Positions 31,266 through 37,130 of a stretch of 37,130 bases of DNA are shown piece by piece. The first letter of the stretch is position 1; each line of letters starts with the position of its first letter. Source of the DNA: JBBRFH01 sp038224615 (GTDB lineage Bacteria > Planctomycetota > Phycisphaerae > Tepidisphaerales > Tepidisphaeraceae); NCBI GenBank assembly GCA_038224615.1, contig JBBRFH010000003.1, positions 1 to 37,130 of the forward strand, read 5' to 3'. The position numbers and the translations under genes are program-made. Under the pieces are notes generated by a model that was not told the origin of the DNA, made no database searches, and saw only the letters and a list, made by a program, of their open reading frames with translations.

Positions 31266-31370
31266 AAAGTTACTGGTTGCTTGTTACTTGTTACCTGCGG
31301 TTTTCGCCGCGCGGGGGTCGTTCGTGCTGTCGACCGGTTCAAGTAACAAGCCACAAGTAACCAGTAACTT
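31266..31370. repeat. Word-repeat hairpin upstream of flgB
   Basis: Arms about 31266-31296 and 31338-31370 are inverted copies with GTTACTGGTT, GCTTGTTACTT and TTGTTACC words. Part of one arm is shifted by 3-7 nt. The spacer is about 41 nt. It separates the NtrC-type gene from flgB. Confidence 0.8.
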
Positions 31371-31399
31371 CGCGCAGCACTTGCGCCTGGCCGCGCAGT

Positions 31400-32776
31400 T
31401 CACGCGCCCACTTCCTCATACACCCCATCGTCCTTCCACTTCTTCAGCTTCATGCCGAGCGTCCGCAGACCGATCCCGAGAGACGTGGCGGTCTTGACGC
31501 GGTGGCCGCGGAAGCGTTCGAGGGTGCTGAGGATGACCTGCTTTTCGATGTCCGCCAGCGGCTTGCCGGCGAGGTCCTGGGCGGCGGCGACGGGATTGGC
31601 GGTCGGCATCCGAAGCCAGGGCGCGATCGTCTCGGCGCGGATGACGCCCGGATCGGTCTCCAGGATGACGGCACGCTCGACGATGTTCTGCAATTCTCGC
31701 ACGTTGCCCGGCCAGGGATAACGTTCGAGCAATCGCATCGCCTCAGTCTCGACATGTTTGAACGCGCTCTGATCCCGCCGGGCGATCAGGTGCAGGAAAT
31801 GGCGGATCAGCTCGGCGATGTCCTCGGGGCGCTCGCGCAACGCGGGCAACTCCATCGGGACGACGTTCAGTCGATAGAACAGGTCCTGGCGAAAATTGCC
31901 CTTGATGACCTCATCTTCAAGGTCGCGGTTGGATGTCGCGACGACGCGAACATCGACATTCTGCGTCGTGCTGCTGCCGACGCGCTCGAAGCAGTTTTCC
32001 TGCAAGACGCGAAGCAGCTTGGCCTGCAGGCCGGGGGCGATTTCGCTGATCTCATCGAGCAGAAGCGTCCCACCATCGGCGAGTTCAAATCGGCCGCGAC
32101 GGAGCTTGTCGGCGCCGGTGAAGGCACCCTTCTCGTGGCCGAAGAGTTCGGACTCCAGCAGCGCTTCAGACAGCGCGGCACAGTTCACCGCCAGCATCGG
32201 ACGATCGCGGCGTTCACTTGCTGCATGGATGGCGCGGGCGACAACTTCCTTGCCCGTCCCGCTTTCGCCGCGAATGAGCACCGTCACCGACGACTTGCCG
32301 ACGAGTTCGATCTTCTTCTTGATCCCCTGCATCAGTTCGCAGTTGCCGATCAACGGCTTGGGCGCGCTGGCGTCGGCCATCGCGGTCTTAAGCGCGGCAT
32401 TCTCCTGCTTAAGCTGGCTGTGCTCAAGCGTGCGGCCGACGAGCAGCTTCATCTCTTCAGCCTCGAACGGCTTCTGGATGTAGTCGTACGCGCCCAGCCG
32501 CATCGCCTCGACGGCGGTCTGCACGGTCGCGAACGCGGTCATCAGCACCACCGGCATCTCCGGGCGAAGCTTCTTGGCTTCGGCAAGCAGTTCGATGCCG
32601 GTCATCTTGGGCATCTTGAGGTCGGTGATGAGCAGGTCGAACTTCTGCGCCGCGATCCGCTGCAGCGCCTGCGGCCCGTCGGTCGCGGCGACGACTTCGT
32701 GGCCGTCGCGCGACATGATGGTCGCGAGCGAATCGCGGATGAGATCCTGGTCGTCACAAATAAGAATGCGTGCCAT
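31400..32776 (-). CDS. NtrC-family sigma-54 response regulator (FlrC/FleR-like)
   Basis: The 458-residue regulator has a receiver domain with acidic pocket D8/D9, phospho-acceptor D52, T80 and K102. The AAA+ domain has Walker A GESGTGKE at 170-177, the sigma-54 contact loop GAFTGA at 217-222, and Walker B LLLDEI at 238-243. The C-terminal Fis-type helix-turn-helix lies at about 410-450. All key residues are present, so it should activate sigma-54 promoters when phosphorylated. The ATG at 32776 has AAGGAG 6 nt upstream. It follows a kinase gene by 10 nt and precedes flgB, so it likely controls flagellar transcription, as FlrC does. This is inferred. Confidence 0.9.
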   Translation of the reverse strand: MARILICDDQDLIRDSLATIMSRDGHEVVAATDGPQALQRIAAQKFDLLITDLKMPKMTGIELLAEAKKLRPEMPVVLMTAFATVQTAVEAMRLGAYDYIQKPFEAEEMKLLVGRTLEHSQLKQENAALKTAMADASAPKPLIGNCELMQGIKKKIELVGKSSVTVLIRGESGTGKEVVARAIHAASERRDRPMLAVNCAALSEALLESELFGHEKGAFTGADKLRRGRFELADGGTLLLDEISEIAPGLQAKLLRVLQENCFERVGSSTTQNVDVRVVATSNRDLEDEVIKGNFRQDLFYRLNVVPMELPALRERPEDIAELIRHFLHLIARRDQSAFKHVETEAMRLLERYPWPGNVRELQNIVERAVILETDPGVIRAETIAPWLRMPTANPVAAAQDLAGKPLADIEKQVILSTLERFRGHRVKTATSLGIGLRTLGMKLKKWKDDGVYEEVGA

Positions 32777-32786
32777 CCATGGCTCC

Positions 32787-33617
32787 TTAAATACGAATCT
32801 CAAACTTTGCCCCACCGTCAGGCTTATTGGTTGCGGTGATCACGCCGCTATGGGCTTCGACAATGCGATGCACGATCGAAAGCCCCAGGCCGGTGCCGTC
32901 GTCCTTGGTCGTGAAAAACGGGTTGAAGACGCGATCGAGAATGTCGGCCGGGATTCCCGGGCCGGTGTCTTCGATCGTGAGCGCCAGTGCGTTGTTCGTT
33001 TGGCGTAGCGTGATCGTCACTGTTCCGGCATCGCCGACCGCGTCGATCGCGTTGTGCGTGAGGTTCAGGACTGCTTGGGAGATCAGACGCGCGTCAATGG
33101 ACGCTTCCAATGTCTCAGGCGTCTCGCACACCACGCCCACGGCGGGCCTGCCGTGGGCTTTCGATTGGGCGAGTTCGACGGCTTCGCGAACGACATGAAC
33201 GACATCGCACGATTCGCGATGCGCGCTGATCTCGCGAGAGAAGTGCAGAACCTGGGACACGATCGCTTCGAGGCGCTTCACGCCGGAGATGATCTTGCGG
33301 ACGACGTTCACCGAATCGGGACGATCGGCGACGTCCTGTTGCAGAACCGACGCATAGAGCTGGATACCGCCGAGCGGATTGCGGATCTCGTGAGCGAGGC
33401 CCGCCGCCATCTCGCCCAGCGCGGCGAGGCGATTGCGGCGCTCGAGTTCGCGGTTTTTGTCGCTGAGTTCACGCTGCAACACTTCGACCTTGCCCTTAAG
33501 CTCGTCCTGCGACGCCTGCAGCTTCTCGGTCACTTCCGAGTACGCCAGGATGATCCGGCCGAGCTCTTCGAGCCGCTGGGCCTGGTTCGGAGTTGTCGTT
33601 GGCGTGGTCGTGGTCAT
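32787..33617 (-). CDS. Soluble sensor histidine kinase (FlrB/FleS-like)
   Basis: The 276-residue kinase lacks transmembrane segments. An N-terminal coiled coil (about 15-65) leads to the H-box LGEMAAGLAHEIRNPLGG with phospho-acceptor H76. N-box LTHNAIDAVGD, G1 DTGPGIP and G2 GTGLGLSI follow. No PAS or other sensor domain is visible, so it probably senses a protein partner. It overlaps the FlgN-like gene by 4 nt (33614-33617) and is followed closely by the NtrC-type regulator gene, its presumed partner. Confidence 0.9.
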   Translation of the reverse strand: MTTTTPTTTPNQAQRLEELGRIILAYSEVTEKLQASQDELKGKVEVLQRELSDKNRELERRNRLAALGEMAAGLAHEIRNPLGGIQLYASVLQQDVADRPDSVNVVRKIISGVKRLEAIVSQVLHFSREISAHRESCDVVHVVREAVELAQSKAHGRPAVGVVCETPETLEASIDARLISQAVLNLTHNAIDAVGDAGTVTITLRQTNNALALTIEDTGPGIPADILDRVFNPFFTTKDDGTGLGLSIVHRIVEAHSGVITATNKPDGGAKFEIRI

Positions 33618-34063
33618 TGCTGCACGTTGAGTTTCGAGCCGCTCGATGCGCTGTAGGCGTTGGCTGCGTATTTGGTGTTGATCCGACGGGCAGAGCTGGT
33701 CGCCTGGATCTGTTTGCCGACATTCAGCTTCCGCTGCTGCAACAGCAGCACGTCGTCCTGGTCGGCCTGGGTGATCTGCTGCAGCAGCGATTTCGCCTCG
33801 ACCAGCATCGCCGACGCGCGATCGCGCACGCTGGCGCTCATCCCCGCCGATTGTTCGGCCCAGTTTTTCTTGAGCGGGCCGACGATCGCCTCCAGCCGCT
33901 GGATATCGCCCAGGACCTGCGCCCGCGCCTGCAAAACGACGAGCAGTTCATCCGTCTGGTTCTGCTGCACGTAGGAGCGCTGCAGATCCGACAGCCGCGC
34001 GAGCTTCCGGTAGCAGGCAAGCTGCTGCGAAAGTGCCGCGAGATTGTCGTTGGAGTCAGCCAT
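33614..34063 (-). CDS. FlgN-like flagellar chaperone
   Basis: The 149-residue protein is almost entirely helical, with long coiled-coil runs rich in Gln, Leu and Arg. It resembles FlgN-type chaperones, which escort hook-filament junction proteins, in size, composition and helix pattern (YRKLARLSDLQRSYVQQNQ and LLLQQRKLNVGKQIQ). The family assignment is tentative. It overlaps the kinase gene by 4 nt and lies in the flagellar cluster, which supports a flagellar role. Confidence 0.68.
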   Translation of the reverse strand: MADSNDNLAALSQQLACYRKLARLSDLQRSYVQQNQTDELLVVLQARAQVLGDIQRLEAIVGPLKKNWAEQSAGMSASVRDRASAMLVEAKSLLQQITQADQDDVLLLQQRKLNVGKQIQATSSARRINTKYAANAYSASSGSKLNVQQ

Positions 34064-34064
34064 G

Positions 34065-34094
34065 TTTCACGCAACACTCATCACGCCACACGCG
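34065..34094. repeat. Single arm of the fliG-fliH hairpin repeat
   Basis: TTTCACGCAACACTCATC then ACGCCACACGCG matches the right arm of the hairpin at 26002-26030 with few differences. No inverted partner is seen here. It lies in the short gap upstream of the FlgN-like start. Confidence 0.7.
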
Positions 34095-34099
34095 TCGGC

Positions 34100-36445
34100 C
34101 TACCACATTCCTGATTCGTTGGCCCACTTGAGCCACTGCTCCCAGTATTCCTTGGGCATCGAAAACGTCCCATCGGTAAACGCCTGCGGCGGGATTTTTC
34201 GCAGCACCCACTTGGCGCGTTCATTGGCGGCCTTGGCTTGTTCGGTCTTGCCGAGCCGGCACCAGGCGTTGACGATCTGCACGTACGCCGCCAGTGCCGA
34301 GGGATCGTCCTGGAAACGGAACGCCGCGTTGTCGTAGAGCTTGATGGCGTTCTCGTACTCGCCGAGGTCGTACAGGCAATCGCCGCGATAGAAGTGGGCG
34401 AGCTTGAAGTAGAGCTTTTCGGTGTCGCGCGTCGGGGCCGCATCGCGATAGAGATCGACGACACGGTCGTACATCGCCTTGGCCTTCTTCAGCCGATCCT
34501 GCCGGGCCGCTTCCATCTCGGCGGGATCGAAGCCGGGGTCCGTGGTCGTGCTGGCGGTCGCGAGCTTCTGTTGCAGTTGCTGGGCGCTCTTGCGGTAGCT
34601 GTCGCCCATGAGAAACAGCAGTTGTCCGAGCCGGTCATCGGTCGGATAACGCTTGGTGAACTCTTCGAGCTTGACGACGGATTCCTCGTACCGCTGCGTG
34701 CGGTAATAGAGCTGGCCGAGGTCAAACAGCGCCTGGCGGAAGTCTTCGCTGGTCGGGTCGAGCAGCGGATTATTGTCCAGCACGCCGGCGAGAACCGTCT
34801 CCGCTTTGCCGAACGAATCGGGACCTTTCGCCACCAGCGCCTGCGCCAACGGCACCGCGCTCTTGCTGGCTGCCAAAGATTTGGGATAGCGGAACAGGTT
34901 CTTCTGATACGTCGCAATCGCCTTGTCCATCTGCCCGAGCGACTGGTACGCCCTGCCCAGGCGCAGCACTGCGTCGGGCGCGAATGAATCTTCCGGCCGC
35001 TCGGCGATGAACAGTTCCATCGACGCGATCGCCGCCGTCGTGTTGCCGGCGCGGTCGTAGAGGTCGATGCCGTGCCACAGCGATTCGCCGTAGCCTTTGT
35101 CGTCATTGGGGGCGATCTTCTGTCCGTAGGCGACGTAGCCATCGCCGGCCTTGGTGCGCATGTCGCGCGCCTGCTGCTCGGCCTTGATCTTCTCCGCCGG
35201 CACGGTGTCCGGGGTGATAGACTGCTCGAGTTGCGTGGCCCGGCGTTCGTAGATGCCCGCGAGCCGGGTGAAGAACTCCGGCGCCGGCGTGGGATTCAGA
35301 TCCCGCTCGTACGCCATCAGTTCCAGCGCGCCCTTGAAATTCCCCCGCAGCGACATCCACGTCCCCGCCTGCTGGATCCCCGCGAACACGTCTTGCTTGT
35401 ACTTCGCCTTGCTCGCCCGCTCGTCCACCTGCCTGGCGACCGAGATCAGGTCTTCCAAGGCCGGGTCGTCCTGCTTGAGCATGGTCCGGCACATGCCCCG
35501 TCCGAGCTGCGCCAGCAGCACGATCTTCGCGTCCGGTATGTTGACGATCACGTTCTCGAAGAACGAGTTCGCTTCCTCGGGCTGATTACGGGCCTGGTAG
35601 ATCTTTCCCAGCAGCACGCACGCATCGGCATCGAGCGGATGCCGTGCCTGCATCTGTTCGCGGGCGATGCGCAGGAAGCGCTCGGCGTCGGCGTCCTCGC
35701 CGAGCTTGAACGCGATGTAGCCGAGGTGGTAGTTGATCTCCCCCTCCTGGACCGTGTCGGCCGTCAGCTTGAGGGCCTGGTCGAGGAGGATGCGGGCATC
35801 GACGAACCTGCTCTGATCGGTCAGGATCTCCGCCCGCTGTCCGAGCGCCCAGGCGCGTTCGCCATCGGTGATCTTTGCATCCTTGAGGTAGTCCTGCAGC
35901 GCCAGGTCAGCGGAGATCATGTTCCCGCGATCGAGTTCCAGGTCGACGATCTTGCGCGACAGCCGCATCGCGTGATCGGGATCAAGCGACGCCGCCCGCT
36001 TGTAGTTATCGAGTGCGTCGTTGGGCCTCAGCAGCTTCTCGTACGCGGTGCCCATCCGCCGGTAGGACGGCCCGTCGATCTGCCCGCGGGCAATGGCGAG
36101 CTTGGTCTGTTCGACCACCCGCAGCATCAACGCCGGGATCACCTGCTTCTGCTGGTCCTGGTACATCTCCAGGCTCTCGGCAAACATCAGGTGGATCTTG
36201 GATTGCTGCTCGGGCGTGAGCTTGTCGAGCTTGATGAGCCGGTTCAGATCCTGCACCGCCGCCTCCGGGCGCTCGGAGCGGAGCAGGGCGCGGACGTCCC
36301 CGAGCCGCTGATCCACCGTCGGCCCCGGCTTGGGGTCCCACAGCAGATACGCGGCATAACCGAACAGCCCCAGCGAAAGCAGGAGCAGCGGCATCTGCCA
36401 CAACTGAGAGAGTGAGGGCGCGGACGTGTGCGACGAGTTAGCCAT
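34100..36445 (-). CDS. Large membrane-anchored TPR protein
   Basis: The 781-residue protein has one transmembrane helix (about 18-36) followed by a long array of TPR-like helical repeats. Examples of repeat consensus are AVQDLNRLIKLDKLTPEQ, AYEKLLRPNDALDNYKRAASLDPD, RAYQSLGQMDKAIATYQKNLFRYP and LGEYENAIKLYDNAAF. It probably scaffolds a protein complex on the inner face or in the periplasm, as TPR proteins in planctomycetes often do. No enzymatic motif is seen. It is the first minus-strand gene before the FlgN-kinase-regulator block. The ATG at 36445 is chosen since it precedes the transmembrane helix closely; an earlier in-frame ATG lies 54 nt upstream. Confidence 0.85.
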   Translation of the reverse strand: MANSSHTSAPSLSQLWQMPLLLLSLGLFGYAAYLLWDPKPGPTVDQRLGDVRALLRSERPEAAVQDLNRLIKLDKLTPEQQSKIHLMFAESLEMYQDQQKQVIPALMLRVVEQTKLAIARGQIDGPSYRRMGTAYEKLLRPNDALDNYKRAASLDPDHAMRLSRKIVDLELDRGNMISADLALQDYLKDAKITDGERAWALGQRAEILTDQSRFVDARILLDQALKLTADTVQEGEINYHLGYIAFKLGEDADAERFLRIAREQMQARHPLDADACVLLGKIYQARNQPEEANSFFENVIVNIPDAKIVLLAQLGRGMCRTMLKQDDPALEDLISVARQVDERASKAKYKQDVFAGIQQAGTWMSLRGNFKGALELMAYERDLNPTPAPEFFTRLAGIYERRATQLEQSITPDTVPAEKIKAEQQARDMRTKAGDGYVAYGQKIAPNDDKGYGESLWHGIDLYDRAGNTTAAIASMELFIAERPEDSFAPDAVLRLGRAYQSLGQMDKAIATYQKNLFRYPKSLAASKSAVPLAQALVAKGPDSFGKAETVLAGVLDNNPLLDPTSEDFRQALFDLGQLYYRTQRYEESVVKLEEFTKRYPTDDRLGQLLFLMGDSYRKSAQQLQQKLATASTTTDPGFDPAEMEAARQDRLKKAKAMYDRVVDLYRDAAPTRDTEKLYFKLAHFYRGDCLYDLGEYENAIKLYDNAAFRFQDDPSALAAYVQIVNAWCRLGKTEQAKAANERAKWVLRKIPPQAFTDGTFSMPKEYWEQWLKWANESGMW

Positions 36446-36576
36446 CCTGGCCTTCCGCTCACGTAGAACAGCGAGCGTTCCGCATGTCATCCATGACACA
36501 CTGTCGAACGAACCACCGGCAATTTACGCGCTCTCCGACCAATTACAAGCAAAAATTGCCCTAAGAGAAGATTTCG

Positions 36577-36648
36577 GAACCGCAGATTACGCAGATTACG
36601 CAGATGAATCGCATTGGAAATCTGCGTCATCTGCGTCATCTGCGGTTC
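36577..36648. repeat. Word-repeat hairpin upstream of TPR and deaminase genes
   Basis: Arms 36577-36605 and 36620-36648 are inverted copies of 29 nt with only 2 mismatches, made of CGCAGATTA and GTCATCTGC words. The loop is 14 nt. Confidence 0.9.
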
Positions 36649-36702
36649 TCTCTCTCCATCTCTGAAATAGCCTGTAAGGAGACATGCCATTTCCGCCCGG
36701 AA

Positions 36703-36730
36703 TTCTTCGTGTCCTTGGTGTTCTTGGTGG
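36703..36730. repeat. Tandem word repeat, single arm
   Basis: TTCTTCGTGTCCTTGGTG continues as TTCTTGGTGG, tandem near-copies of a TTCTTGGTG/TCCTTGGTG word. No complementary arm was found nearby. The same style of word is used in the paired hairpins. Confidence 0.65.
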
Positions 36731-36766
36731 TTGAAAAAGAGTGATTCGGAAGCCTCGCCTGACGCC

Positions 36767-36843
36767 CGCGGCGTTTCTTCGCGTGCAACTTTGCGTTCTT
36801 CGAGACTTCGCGGTTCGGAATTTTTCTTGGCGAAACGCCCGCG
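36767..36843. repeat. Inverted pair flanking the deaminase gene start
   Basis: CGCGGCGTTTC (36767-36777) and GAAACGCCCGCG (36832-36843) are inverted with one extra base. The spacer is full of CTTCGCG and TTGCGTTC words. The right arm ends directly before the deaminase start codon. Confidence 0.55.
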
Positions 36844-37130
36844 ATGCGTAAAACCAATCGCATGACCCCGCCCTTCCTCACCGCTTCCACGCCCGTTGAC
36901 GATGCTTTGCTGAACCTGATCACCCACGTCCCCACCGAGTTTCTTCCCACGCTCGCCGAGCCCGGGTTCTTTTTGAAGCTCGCCGATCGCGACTTCATGC
37001 GCATCGGCACGCTGCTGGCACAAAAGAGTTTCGACGAAGGCGGCTGCCCGATCGGCGGGGTGATCATCGACAGTGCCTCGCGGCTGATCATCGGCAAAGG
37101 CCACAACACCCTCGGCCAGGCGAACGACTC
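36844..37130 (+). CDS. Cytosine-deaminase-like zinc deaminase (partial)
   Basis: The visible 95 codons read, after a poorly conserved N-terminus, FMRIGTLLAQKSFDEGGCPI, then GGVIIDSASRLIIGKGHN and TLGQAND. This is the start of the yeast-type cytosine deaminase fold. The zinc-binding HAE and PCxxC motifs lie beyond the window edge, so catalytic residues cannot be checked. It would convert cytosine to uracil in pyrimidine salvage if it belongs to that branch, but related nucleoside deaminases share this start. The start may be 36844 or the next ATG at 36862; neither has a clear ribosome-binding site. The gene is divergent from the flagellar cluster. Confidence 0.75.
   Translation, partial: MRKTNRMTPPFLTASTPVDDALLNLITHVPTEFLPTLAEPGFFLKLADRDFMRIGTLLAQKSFDEGGCPIGGVIIDSASRLIIGKGHNTLGQAND

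Larger units (their letters stand above)
36446..36843. other. Divergent intergenic region with word-repeat DNA
   Basis: This 398-nt stretch separates the minus-strand TPR gene from the plus-strand deaminase gene. It contains a hairpin at 36577-36648, a one-armed word repeat at 36703-36730 and an inverted pair at 36767-36843. The frames on the minus strand covering it resemble no family. Promoters for both directions should lie here but none was clear. Confidence 0.6.

Noticed and set aside
31502..32839. Plus-strand open frame of 445 codons
   Set aside because: It is antisense to the NtrC-type regulator, which has all motifs intact.
35072..36415. Plus-strand open frame of 447 codons
   Set aside because: It is antisense to the TPR gene, whose frame shows clear repeats and a membrane helix. 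The antisense frame has no recognisable domain.
36487..37104. Minus-strand open frame of 205 codons at the right end
   Set aside because: It crosses the word-repeat region and lies antisense to the deaminase-like start, which is well matched to its family.

Overview
The window is high-GC bacterial chromosome that most resembles the Planctomycetota, probably the class Phycisphaerae. The reasons are the style of its GspG-like pseudopilins, a degenerate GH10-like protein, a HAD-UbiA fusion, and one chromosome stretch carrying both a pilus/secretion operon and a flagellar cluster. The placement is inferred from protein character, not from a marker gene tree. Almost everything is on the minus strand, so gene order below follows transcription, from high to low coordinates.

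Pilus/secretion region (155-11212, minus). Thirteen tightly packed genes, several overlapping by 4-14 nt, run from a major GspG-like pseudopilin through a second GspG-like paralogue, PilV-, PilW- and PilX-like minor components, a tiny membrane protein and a GspH-like pseudopilin. They continue into the inner-membrane platform PilM, PilN, PilO and a PilP-position protein, the secretin PilQ, and a TPR lipoprotein that could be its pilotin. The assembly ATPase, PilC/GspF and prepilin peptidase are not in the window. Upstream lies a 783-nt non-coding leader rich in secondary structure. It contains segments reminiscent of a cyclic-di-GMP class I (GEMM) riboswitch.

Housekeeping region (11996-20621). 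nadC, uvrB, a ComEA-like helix-hairpin-helix protein and a GH10-like protein lacking both catalytic glutamates lie on the minus strand. A HAD-UbiA fusion and purC lie on the plus strand. A GT-C type membrane glycosyltransferase follows, 1 nt after flgD on the minus strand.

Flagellar region (20623-36445, minus). In transcription order: a large membrane-anchored TPR protein, a FlgN-like chaperone, a soluble sensor kinase, an NtrC-type sigma-54 activator with an intact GAFTGA loop, flgB, flgC, fliE, fliF, fliG, fliH, fliI, fliJ, a MotE-like protein, fliK and flgD. This makes the MS-ring, C-ring, export ATPase complex and proximal rod, with its own two-component control pair. Most gaps of about 80 bp or more in this region hold a long imperfect hairpin whose arms are built from reiterated short words. 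The words differ between loci but the architecture is the same. The 1-kb fliE-fliF gap is an island of such elements with a gene remnant and a possible insertion-sequence end. No such elements were seen in the pilus operon.

Right end (36446-37130). A divergent intergenic region with more word-repeat DNA leads into a plus-strand cytosine-deaminase-like gene that runs off the window. No tRNA, rRNA or CRISPR array was recognised.
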